Shown in pieces: positions 1 through 5,862 of a stretch of 7,021 nt of DNA. Position numbers and translations under genes: made by a program. Source of the DNA: Campylobacterota bacterium. GTDB taxonomy: Bacteria; Campylobacterota; Campylobacteria; Campylobacterales; Sulfurovaceae. The stretch is taken from NCBI GenBank assembly GCA_030595845.1, contig JAUVCL010000103.1:1-7021 (forward strand), written 5' to 3'. The number at the start of each line of letters is the position of its first letter. The first letter of the stretch is position 1. The notes under the pieces are model-generated. The model did not search any database, was not told the origin of the DNA, and saw nothing but the letters and a program-made list of their open reading frames with translations.

Positions 1-13
1 GTGCCCTTGGGGG

Positions 14-19
14 TATAAA
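14..19 (+). promoter_or_regulatory. Possible -10 box upstream of the NUDIX gene
   Basis: The hexamer TATAAA, followed by T, lies about 90 bases upstream of the NUDIX start codon. It resembles the -10 box of the housekeeping sigma factor. The -35 region would fall outside the window, so the promoter cannot be judged fully. If it is real, the transcript has a leader of roughly 80 bases that includes the hairpin at 51-69. Confidence 0.3.
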
Positions 20-50
20 TTCTCATAGGATCTCTGATGTCAGTATGCAT

Positions 51-69
51 TCCCACGCGCAGCATGGGA
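51..69. repeat. Short palindromic hairpin (REP-like) in the NUDIX leader
   Basis: TCCCACGC at 51-58 can pair with GCATGGGA at 62-69 around a GCA loop. This gives seven Watson-Crick pairs and one C-A mismatch. The stretch is richer in GC than its surroundings and is followed by ACGAG. From memory, similar palindromes (TTCCCACGC then GCGTGGGAACGAG) occur as dispersed short repeats in many bacterial genomes, so this may be one copy. It has no U-tract on either side, so it is not a typical intrinsic terminator. Only one copy is visible here. Confidence 0.45.
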
Positions 70-93
70 ACGAGTAGAGAAAAATACAATACT

Positions 94-100
94 AAAGGAG
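94..100 (+). promoter_or_regulatory. Ribosome binding site that fixes the NUDIX start at 109
   Basis: AAAGGAG ends 8 bases before the ATG at 109, an ideal Shine-Dalgarno arrangement. The upstream in-frame ATG at 37 has no such site, and its extension would run through the hairpin at 51-69. The start at 109 is therefore preferred. Confidence 0.8.
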
Positions 101-108
101 AGCAGCCT

Positions 109-540
109 ATGCCTTTTACGCCTAAGACACCCTATCTTACTACTGATGGCATTATAGAGTTGTATGAGGGAGATACCTTTAAGGGTATCGTACTCATTGA
201 GCGTAGAAATAATCCAAAGGGCTTAGCTCTGCCTGGTGGTTTTGTTGATGTGGGTGAGAGCGTAGAGGATGCTTTACGACGGGAGATGAAAGAGGAGACG
301 AACTTGGATGTGCAGATAAGCAGTCTGCTTGGTATCTATTCTGACCCTAAGCGTGATCCTAGGTTTCATACTGCAAGTGTTGTTTTTGTAGCACAAGCGC
401 AAGGTCAACCCAAAGGTGGAGATGATGCAAAAGAGGCAAAGCTCTACACACTAGAAGAGATACCGATGGATCAATTGGTTTTTGACCATAGTGAGATCTT
501 GAAAGATTATATATTACAAAAACACTTAAAAAGTATATAG
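109..540 (+). CDS. NUDIX hydrolase, ADP-ribose pyrophosphatase-like
   Basis: This 143-residue protein is a single NUDIX domain, a normal length for a minimal family member. It should hydrolyse a nucleoside diphosphate linked to another moiety, using Mg2+ in the cytoplasm. The NUDIX box spans residues 44-66: G44, E50, then REMKEETNL at 58-66, with metal-binding E59, E62 and E63 all present. The usual glycine near the end of the box is Asn65. After the box comes YSDPKRDPRFHTAS (77-90). Prolines in this region are associated with ADP-ribose pyrophosphatases, so ADP-ribose or a related sugar nucleotide is a plausible but unproven substrate. The reading frame is open back to an ATG at 37, but the strong AAAGGAG site selects 109. 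The SDR gene follows after 12 bases, so the two are probably co-transcribed. Confidence 0.88.
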   Translation: MPFTPKTPYLTTDGIIELYEGDTFKGIVLIERRNNPKGLALPGGFVDVGESVEDALRREMKEETNLDVQISSLLGIYSDPKRDPRFHTASVVFVAQAQGQPKGGDDAKEAKLYTLEEIPMDQLVFDHSEILKDYILQKHLKSI

Positions 541-552
541 AAGGATAAAACA

Positions 553-1368
553 GTGAGCAACATCGTCATCACAGGATGCAGTACCGGTATAGGATTGGAA
601 ACAGCAAACTATCTCAAGGACAAATTTGTCAAGGTCTATCCAACTGCTAGAGACCCCAAAGATGTAGAGATGTTAAAAGAGCTAGGTTTTGAACATGCTA
701 TGCAACTTGATGTGAGAAATCCTGATGAGATCAGAGCAGTCATAGAAAAAGTGTTAGAGCTTGATGGAAGTATAGATGTATGGTTTAATAATGCAGGTTA
801 CGGGCAACCTGGAGCGATGGAAGACATCACTACTGACACTTTACGTGAACAGTTTGAAACCAATGTCTTTGGATTACATGAGTGCACAAGACAGATCATA
901 CCTGTGATGAGAAAGCAGGGCCATGGGAAGATCATCCAGCACTCTTCAGTACTGGGTCTTATCTCACTCTTTGGAAAAGGGTCTTATAATGCCAGTAAAT
1001 ATGCGATAGAAGGTCTTACCGATACACTGAGACTCGAACTTAAAGGGTCAAACATCTATCCTGTACTGCTCAATACAGGTCCCATCACAAGTCATTTTCG
1101 TCAAAATGCCATACAAAAACTGAAAGAAAATGTAGACATAGAACATTCTGTGTTTAAGGAAAAATATCAGGAAAATATTGTTGGAAATCATAAAAAAGTA
1201 CCCTTCAATGAAGAAGCAACCGCTGTTGCTTCGGTTGTTCACAAAATTATTTTGGCAAACAAACCAAGCCCCCGTTACTATATTACTACGGCAACTTACT
1301 TGCTAGGATATTTGAAAAGAGTATTAAGTACAACGCTTCTGGATAAAATACTGATTAAACTATCTTAA
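553..1368 (+). CDS. Classical short-chain dehydrogenase/reductase (SDR family, YbbO-like)
   Basis: The 271-residue product is a cytoplasmic Rossmann-fold oxidoreductase. Visible SDR landmarks are the cofactor motif TGCSTGIG (7-14), Arg33 in the TARD segment, which favours NADP(H) over NAD(H), LDV (52-54) contacting adenine, NNAG (79-82), and the catalytic tetrad Asn104, Ser132, Tyr145 and Lys149 (YNASK motif). All catalytic positions are intact, so it should be active. The C-terminal part, with SPRYYITTATYLLGYLKR (239-256) and LLD, resembles E. coli YbbO-type reductases that act on aldehydes; this is recalled similarity. Translation starts at GTG 553, with AAGGA at 541-545 seven bases upstream, directly after the NUDIX stop codon. 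The tight spacing indicates an operon with the NUDIX gene. The physiological substrate cannot be told from the sequence. Confidence 0.9.
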   Translation: MSNIVITGCSTGIGLETANYLKDKFVKVYPTARDPKDVEMLKELGFEHAMQLDVRNPDEIRAVIEKVLELDGSIDVWFNNAGYGQPGAMEDITTDTLREQFETNVFGLHECTRQIIPVMRKQGHGKIIQHSSVLGLISLFGKGSYNASKYAIEGLTDTLRLELKGSNIYPVLLNTGPITSHFRQNAIQKLKENVDIEHSVFKEKYQENIVGNHKKVPFNEEATAVASVVHKIILANKPSPRYYITTATYLLGYLKRVLSTTLLDKILIKLS

Positions 1369-1398
1369 ATAGTGTCGTTTTATTAAAAAAAATTATAT

Positions 1399-1404
1399 TA
1401 TAAT
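1399..1404 (+). promoter_or_regulatory. -10 box for the histidine kinase operon
   Basis: A perfect TATAAT lies 28 bases before the kinase start codon in a very AT-rich stretch with an A-tract (about 1384-1392) just upstream. There is no good TTGACA-like -35. That fits Campylobacterota housekeeping promoters, which depend on the -10 box and AT-rich upstream DNA. Predicted transcription begins near 1411, giving a leader of only about 20 bases. Confidence 0.6.
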
Positions 1405-1432
1405 ATAGTATCAAACTTGAAAGTATTACTCA

Positions 1433-2842
1433 ATGAATAAGTATCTCAATACTCTTATGCCCCTGCTTGCCATTGCAGATACTTCAAGCAATACAAATGC
1501 CCAAAAACGTCAGCATAGTTTTTTGATTTATATGGGATTACTCATGAGTACCGGTGGTCTATTATGGGGAACGATTTGTCTCTATCATGATATTTATATC
1601 GCAGCAATGATACCTTATACTTATATTCTCATCACTATCTTAAATTTTACATATTTATATTTTACGAAAAATTTTAAAGTTTCCCAAAATATTCAGATCA
1701 TCATTTCTTTATTACTTCCTTTTTTCTTTCAATTTTTTCTTGGAGGTTTTATTGCCAGTGGAGGGAATGTACTCTGGTCAGTCATAGGGGTATTTGGCAG
1801 TTTCACACTAAGAGATAAAAGAAAATCGTTAGCATGGCTATTTTTATTTATCGCACTTATGATCTTCAGTGGACTGGTAGATTCCTATGCAAAGCCATAC
1901 GATATTGGTCTATCTGAAGCATATATCATTGGCTTTTTTGTTATCAACTTTATTTTGGTTATTGGTATTATTTTTTCTCTTTATTACTACTTTGTAAGTA
2001 CAGAAGAAAAAGTGAGACTTGAGCTTCAGGAAAGTTTGAAAAAACTTGAAGAAACGCAAAATATACTCATAGAATCAGAAAAAATGGCATCTCTGGGTTC
2101 TTTGGTATCGGGCATGGCTCATGAGATCAATACACCACTGGGTGTTGGACTTACCGGCATTTCACAAATTGACCATGAACTTAAAAAACTTGAATCAAAC
2201 TACAAAGAAGATAAACTAACGGAAGAGGCACTCAAAGCATACATTACTATTATGAAAAAATTAGTGCAGACGATTGGTGACAGACTAAATAATGCCGTGA
2301 CTTTAGTGAAGTCATTTAAAGATATCTCTATTGACCAACACTCTGAAGAGCAACGTGAATTTAACTTAAAACAATATGTGGATAGTATTATTTTTAGTTT
2401 TCAAACACCTTTAAAAGCGAAGAATGTAAAAGTAATAAACAGTATCAATGGGCATATTATACTTGACAGTTACCCCGGAATTTTTTCACAGATCTTTTCA
2501 AATCTTATTTTGAATTCTATCAAACATGGTTTTGAAGCAAGGGAAGCAGGGGAAGGTGGAGAAGATAATGTCATTCATATTTCTATGGAGTTAACCGACC
2601 AATTTATTCTTAATTATCAAGATAACGGCAAAGGCGTAAGCAGGGGAAATGAGAAAAAGATCTTTGATCCTTTCTTTACTACCAAACGAGGACAAGGTGG
2701 AAGTGGACTTGGTTTACATATTATCTACAACCTTATCACCCAACAACTGGGAGGTACTTTAAAACTTATGAAAGTATCACCTCATGGCTTAGGTTTCACT
2801 ATCAGACTCGACCCATCAATTATAAAGGTAAAACATGGCTAA
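1433..2842 (+). CDS. Membrane sensor histidine kinase
   Basis: This 469-residue kinase has about six hydrophobic segments in its first 187 residues (roughly 30-50, 56-78, 87-107, 112-125, 133-150 and 163-187). They are joined by short loops, so there is no sizeable periplasmic sensor domain and sensing is probably within or at the membrane. A charged, coiled-coil-like linker (190-217) leads to the phosphoacceptor segment MAHEINTPLG with His230. The ATPase domain shows the N box (Asn357 and Asn361 in SNLILNSIKHGF), G1 box DNGKG (397-401), F box FDPFFTTK (411-418) and G2 box GGSGLGL (422-428). All catalytic boxes are intact, and no PAS, HAMP or receiver domain is seen. The start at ATG 1433 has only a weak GAAAG site upstream. 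The last 8 bases overlap the next gene, a response regulator that is almost certainly its phosphorylation partner. The signal sensed is unknown. Confidence 0.93.
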   Translation: MNKYLNTLMPLLAIADTSSNTNAQKRQHSFLIYMGLLMSTGGLLWGTICLYHDIYIAAMIPYTYILITILNFTYLYFTKNFKVSQNIQIIISLLLPFFFQFFLGGFIASGGNVLWSVIGVFGSFTLRDKRKSLAWLFLFIALMIFSGLVDSYAKPYDIGLSEAYIIGFFVINFILVIGIIFSLYYYFVSTEEKVRLELQESLKKLEETQNILIESEKMASLGSLVSGMAHEINTPLGVGLTGISQIDHELKKLESNYKEDKLTEEALKAYITIMKKLVQTIGDRLNNAVTLVKSFKDISIDQHSEEQREFNLKQYVDSIIFSFQTPLKAKNVKVINSINGHIILDSYPGIFSQIFSNLILNSIKHGFEAREAGEGGEDNVIHISMELTDQFILNYQDNGKGVSRGNEKKIFDPFFTTKRGQGGSGLGLHIIYNLITQQLGGTLKLMKVSPHGLGFTIRLDPSIIKVKHG

Positions 2843-4565
2843 TTTAACTTTTGCAAAAGAAGAAAAACCACATATTCTAAGTAAAAAGAAGATACACAAG
2901 ATACTCATTGTTGATGATGACCAAGCCGTTCATGATATAACAAACATTGCATTGGAGTCGATGACGTTTTCTGATTTTGAACTAGAAGTCTTTACTGCAT
3001 ATAGCGCCTCTGACGCAAAAATAATTCTGAATGAACAAGATGACATTGCGCTGGCTCTCATTGATGTGGTGATGGAAACTCCCGAAGCAGGTTTAGACCT
3101 TGTGGATTATATTAGAGAAGAACTACAAGACGAGTTCATCAGATTGATCATCCGCACAGGACAGGCCAATGACTTCCCTCCCATGCACGTGATTCAACAC
3201 TATGATATTAATGACTTTAAAGAAAAAACAGAGCTTACACTTGAACGACTTTATACAACCATCCGAACATCTATTAAACAGTATGAACAATTAGTAGAGC
3301 TTCAGCAGAAATATGAAGATACCTATAAGCAAATGACCACCAATGCATTAACTTTATTACCAAACCGTATCAAATTGATTGAAGATTTTTCACAACAATC
3401 ACATCAAACCCTTATCCTTATTGATATCATTGGATTTAGCCATATCAATGAGACCAATGGATATGAGGTAGGTGATCATGTTCTCAAAGAATTAGGTGGT
3501 TTTTTGAGTTCTAACTATAGTGAAACCTATAAAGTTTATCATCTGAATAATGATATATTTGCCCTTGTTACAGACAAAGAGCACTTAGAGAACATTCAAG
3601 GTAATATCGAAAAGATCAAAGAAGATATTTCTCAATTTACGATAGAGACTGAGAATTTCAGTACACATATTGAAACCACTATAGGTGTTGCGTATCAAAC
3701 GGAAGATGATGTGTTAAAGAAAGCAGAACTGGCATTAAAAGAAGCACGTAACCTAGGAAGGAATCAAATTAAATTCTATTCCAATGATCTAAAAATAATT
3801 CAGCAGATAAATGATACAAATCGCTGGTCCCCTATTATTAAACATGCACTTGAGAATGATGAGATGATGGCCTATGCCCAACCTATTTTTAATATCAAGG
3901 ATAAGAGCATTGATAAATATGAACTTTTAGTTCGTATCAAATATAAAGAAGAAGTGTGCACTCCCCATATGTTTATCAAGGCTGCGAAAAACAGTGGACA
4001 ACTTTATAATATCTTCAAGTTTATGTTTGATCAGGGATGTAGACAAGCTTCTAAAACGGGACATCATTATAGTATTAATATAAGTGACAGTGAATTCCAT
4101 AATGAAGGATTGTTTGAATTTATTCAAAGTAGCATTGATGATCATGAAGTAGATCCCAAACTACTTTCTTTAGAGATAATGGAATCCAGTGCAGTCACAC
4201 ACTCTGACGAGATACAGGATCTAATTTTAAAAATACATAATCTAGGGATTGAATTTATTGTTGATGACTTTGGTGTTCAATGTTCCAACTTTGCCCAGAC
4301 AGATTTTTTACCCATCAGCACATTGAAGATCGACGGTTCTTTTATTAAAAACATAGATGAATCTGAAAACAGTAAAATCATCGTTAAAACCATTCAAACT
4401 TTTGCGAAAGAAAAAGGCTTTAAACTTGTTGCTGAGTTCGTCTGTAATGAGAATATTTATAATGAAATTAAGAAACTCGGTATTGAATACGCACAAGGAT
4501 ACTATTTGGCTGAACCCGTACCTTTAGATGATATTTCAAGTATTAAACCCCTAGGGCACAACTAA
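2835..4565 (+). CDS. Response regulator with receiver, degenerate GGDEF and EAL domains; probable c-di-GMP phosphodiesterase
   Basis: The 576-residue regulator begins with a receiver domain (about 21-150): acidic VDDD at 26-29, phosphoacceptor Asp77, RTGQ (Thr108) and the segment YDINDFKEKTELT (123-135), with Lys129/Lys131 in the place of the conserved lysine. A GGDEF-type domain follows (about 165-316), with LLPNR (174-178), but its signature reads NNDIF (238-242) and no RxxD inhibitory site is visible, so cyclase activity is unlikely. The EAL domain (about 330-565) keeps Glu363, Asn415, Glu447, Glu450, DDFG (477-480), Lys498, Glu534 and Gln554. From Asn415 onward the spacing equals that of the active phosphodiesterase RocR as I remember it. 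The likely output is hydrolysis of cyclic di-GMP in the cytoplasm. AAAGG at 2824-2828 lies inside the kinase gene, and the overlap implies coupled translation. The last codons and stop lie within the inverted repeat beginning at 4554. Confidence 0.92.
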   Translation: MANLTFAKEEKPHILSKKKIHKILIVDDDQAVHDITNIALESMTFSDFELEVFTAYSASDAKIILNEQDDIALALIDVVMETPEAGLDLVDYIREELQDEFIRLIIRTGQANDFPPMHVIQHYDINDFKEKTELTLERLYTTIRTSIKQYEQLVELQQKYEDTYKQMTTNALTLLPNRIKLIEDFSQQSHQTLILIDIIGFSHINETNGYEVGDHVLKELGGFLSSNYSETYKVYHLNNDIFALVTDKEHLENIQGNIEKIKEDISQFTIETENFSTHIETTIGVAYQTEDDVLKKAELALKEARNLGRNQIKFYSNDLKIIQQINDTNRWSPIIKHALENDEMMAYAQPIFNIKDKSIDKYELLVRIKYKEEVCTPHMFIKAAKNSGQLYNIFKFMFDQGCRQASKTGHHYSINISDSEFHNEGLFEFIQSSIDDHEVDPKLLSLEIMESSAVTHSDEIQDLILKIHNLGIEFIVDDFGVQCSNFAQTDFLPISTLKIDGSFIKNIDESENSKIIVKTIQTFAKEKGFKLVAEFVCNENIYNEIKKLGIEYAQGYYLAEPVPLDDISSIKPLGHN

Positions 4566-4584
4566 TAACCCTAGTTGTCCATAA
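4554..4584 (+). repeat. Left terminal inverted repeat
   Basis: This arm runs from GGGCACAAC to GTCCATAA. It matches the reverse complement of 4789-4819 at 29 of 31 positions; the differences are at 4560 and 4573. Its first 12 bases encode the last three residues (Gly-His-Asn) and the stop codon of the response regulator, so the repeat is partly coding. Confidence 0.85.
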
Positions 4585-4680
4585 CATCACTAGCTTTTGT
4601 CTAGGCTAGGCACTCTTTTGAAGTCCTAGCCTTAGCTAAGTCAAAAAAGAGTAACAACGCATAGGCGAAAGCTAGTGATG
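4585..4680. repeat. Inner inverted repeat forming a long stem-loop
   Basis: CATCACTAGCTTT at 4585-4597 and its exact reverse complement at 4668-4680 form a 13-bp stem. In RNA it can extend to about 19 pairs by including G-U wobbles down to 4603/4662. The enclosed loop has its own hairpins: GGCTAGG with CCTAGCC, and alternatively CTCTTTT (4613-4619) with AAAAGAG (4645-4651). The 10-base perfect palindrome CTTAGCTAAG lies at 4631-4640. Confidence 0.75.
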
Positions 4681-4788
4681 CCCGAAGGGTGTGCTTTGCA
4701 AACGCAACCTTTCACAAGATGCTTACTTCATCTTAGCTTTGGCTAGGATTTGAAAGCCTCTTGCAAAATCTTACATTTGTAAAATCCA

Positions 4789-4819
4789 TTATGGACGACT
4801 AGGGTTATTAGTGGTGCCC
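4789..4819 (-). repeat. Right terminal inverted repeat
   Basis: This arm runs from TTATGGACGAC to GTGGTGCCC and is the inverted partner of 4554-4584. Identity stops abruptly at 4819, only 6 bases before the TATAAT box ahead of mogA. Any -35 contact of that promoter would therefore fall inside this repeat. Confidence 0.85.
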
Positions 4820-4825
4820 TTACGA

Positions 4826-4831
4826 TATAAT
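4826..4831 (+). promoter_or_regulatory. mogA: -10 box for the mogA operon
   Basis: A perfect TATAAT, preceded by TACGA, lies 38 bases before the mogA start codon. A start near 4838 leaves a leader of about 30 bases with the AAGGAAG ribosome site at 4855-4861. The -35 position falls around 4804-4809 inside the right inverted repeat and has no good TTGACA match. Confidence 0.55.
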
Positions 4832-4869
4832 GCATCAAATTATACTGTATCAATAAGGAAGCATTAGAA

Positions 4870-5403
4870 ATGGACAAAATTAAAATCGGTGTTATCACTG
4901 CGAGTGACAGGGCATCAAAAGGTATTTATGAAGATATTTCCGGTGTAGCCATCATGGATACAATGAAAGAGTATCTACTTAATGAATGTGAGTACGAATA
5001 TAGATGTATACCTGATGAGCAAAGCCTTATTGAATCAACACTGATCGAGCTTTCAAGTGATATGAACTGTGACCTTATCGTTACTACAGGCGGTACAGGT
5101 CCAGCTATGAGAGATGTGACCACTGAAGCCACAGAAAATGTCTGTCAAAAATTATTGCCTGGTTTTGGAGAACAGATGAGGGCAGTCAGTCTTCAGTATG
5201 TACCTACTGCCATTCTATCACGCCAGACAGCGGGGATCTGTAATGGATCACTTGTCATCAATCTGCCGGGTAAACCTAAGTCTATTAGAGAATGTTTAGA
5301 TGCTGTTTTCCCTGCAGTTCCATATTGCATTGACCTTGTTGGCGGTCACTTTATGGAAGCAGATGAAAAAGTCATTAAGATCTTTAGACCTAAAGCAAAA
5401 TAA
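4870..5403 (+). CDS. mogA: Molybdopterin adenylyltransferase MogA
   Basis: The 177-residue protein belongs to the MogA/MoaB family. It activates molybdopterin by adenylylation with ATP in the cytoplasm, preparing it for metal insertion by MoeA. The family signature is clear: GVITASDRASKG near the start (7-18), TTGGTG (72-77), the RDVTTEAT stretch (81-88) and NLPGKPKSI (131-139). Asp49 and Asp82 match, in position and number, the aspartates recalled as essential in E. coli MogA. TPAMRDVT-type context and the longer C-terminus favour MogA over MoaB. The start at ATG 4870 has AAGGAAG nine bases upstream. No other molybdenum-cofactor genes are in the window. The next gene starts one base after its stop, suggesting one transcript. 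Confidence 0.92.
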   Translation: MDKIKIGVITASDRASKGIYEDISGVAIMDTMKEYLLNECEYEYRCIPDEQSLIESTLIELSSDMNCDLIVTTGGTGPAMRDVTTEATENVCQKLLPGFGEQMRAVSLQYVPTAILSRQTAGICNGSLVINLPGKPKSIRECLDAVFPAVPYCIDLVGGHFMEADEKVIKIFRPKAK

Positions 5404-5404
5404 T

Positions 5405-5614
5405 ATGAATGTAGAATTTATAGAACAGAAAATGAATGAGATCATTGCAGAATTAGAAAAAGAAGTGATGTCTGTACTCATGGATGAGAGTTTAGATAAA
5501 AAGCAAACAAATCTGCATATGAAGCCTCTTACTTCTACAAAAAAGATACTCAATAATGCACTCGATAGCATCAAAATGGTTGATAGATTAGGGAAAGAAG
5601 ACTTGAATAAATGA
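5405..5614 (+). CDS. Small conserved-looking protein of unknown function
   Basis: I do not recognise this 69-residue protein. It is charged, has no membrane segment or signal peptide, and looks mostly helical. An acidic amphipathic stretch (about 3-30: NVEFIEQKMNEIIAELEKEV and on) is followed by a basic middle containing KPLTSTKKILNNALDSIK (40-57). The frame is open upstream to an ATG at 5300, but that part overlaps mogA in another frame. The ATG at 5405 follows the mogA stop with one base between, which suits translational coupling, although no strong ribosome site is visible. Its last 4 bases overlap the next start (ATGA). Position suggests an accessory of the mogA transcript, but no function can be assigned. 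Confidence 0.65.
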   Translation: MNVEFIEQKMNEIIAELEKEVMSVLMDESLDKKQTNLHMKPLTSTKKILNNALDSIKMVDRLGKEDLNK

Positions 5615-5823
5615 TTAAAATTTCTCACCTTTTTATACTTATGACACTCTCACTTTTCGCGGCTGAAAATCCAGCCATTTTATTGCCGTGGGCTATTGGA
5701 TTTATTCTGGGGATAGGACTTTTCTTTTGGGGTATTTACAAAGCCCTTAAAACACAACAGACGATTTATATGTTGGCATTGCTTCCATTCATACTTCTTA
5801 TCATCGGTATGTTCTTTATATAA
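5611..5823 (+). CDS. Small inner-membrane protein of unknown function
   Basis: This 70-residue hydrophobic protein is not recognised. The N-terminus MIKISHLFILMTLSLFAAENP resembles a signal peptide with possible cleavage after an alanine near residue 18. It is followed by two likely membrane helices (about 24-44 and 52-70) separated by a short basic turn, YKALKTQQT. It contains no cysteine or histidine pair suggesting metal binding. The start overlaps the stop of the preceding gene in an ATGA, and an AAAGAAG stretch lies at 5594-5600, so it is probably the last gene of the mogA transcript. It ends 39 bases before the convergent rhodanese gene. Confidence 0.65.
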   Translation: MIKISHLFILMTLSLFAAENPAILLPWAIGFILGIGLFFWGIYKALKTQQTIYMLALLPFILLIIGMFFI

Positions 5824-5862
5824 AACTCTTCAATGTCACTGTTTTACTACAGTCTCCTGCAA

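Larger units (their letters stand above)
4554..4819. mobile_element. MITE-like element with 31-bp terminal inverted repeats and nested palindromes
   Basis: The stretch begins GGGCAC and ends GTGCCC. Its two outer 31-base arms (4554-4584 and 4789-4819) are inverted copies with two mismatches. Inside, CATCACTAGCTTT (4585-4597) pairs perfectly with 4668-4680. GGCTAGG (4604-4610) pairs with CCTAGCC (4625-4631). The 17 bases at 4624-4640 match the inverse of 4732-4748 with two mismatches. AAGATG (4716-4721) pairs with CATCTT (4729-4734). No ORF of useful size is present, so it cannot move by itself. A size of 266 bp with terminal repeats suggests a miniature inverted-repeat element. A structured RNA or a large transcription-terminating palindrome is an alternative. 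A target-site duplication is not clear: TA at 4552-4553 and TA at 4821-4822 are possible only if one base of asymmetry is allowed. Confidence 0.7.

Noticed and set aside
37..108. In-frame N-terminal extension of the NUDIX protein from ATG 37
   Set aside because: No ribosome site precedes it and it reads through the palindrome at 51-69, whereas ATG 109 has an ideal AAAGGAG site and begins at the normal NUDIX fold boundary.
1048..1242. Minus-strand ORF inside the SDR gene
   Set aside because: The opposite strand encodes the well-supported SDR; no ribosome site or recognisable domain was seen.
3927..4496. Two minus-strand ORFs inside the EAL domain
   Set aside because: They are shadows of a domain with all catalytic residues conserved on the plus strand.
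4554..4819. The large palindrome as a CRISPR array or as an insertion sequence
   Set aside because: There are no regularly spaced direct repeats and no transposase reading frame, so neither label fits.
4926..5132. Minus-strand ORF inside mogA
   Set aside because: It is antisense to the conserved MogA core and has no independent support.
5300..5404. Upstream extension of the 69-residue protein, overlapping mogA
   Set aside because: It lies wholly within mogA in another frame. Its hydrophobic start is read from the conserved mogA C-terminal coding region, and ATG 5405 next to the mogA stop is more natural.
5296..5628. Minus-strand ORF of 110 codons
   Set aside because: It is antisense to mogA and the two small genes, which have better starts and context. 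The composition (Ser/Phe-rich) is typical of a shadow frame.
5838..5853. Small hairpin ACTGT/ACAGT between convergent genes as a bidirectional terminator
   Set aside because: The stem is only 5 pairs with a 6-base loop and there is no following T-tract, so it is too weak to call.
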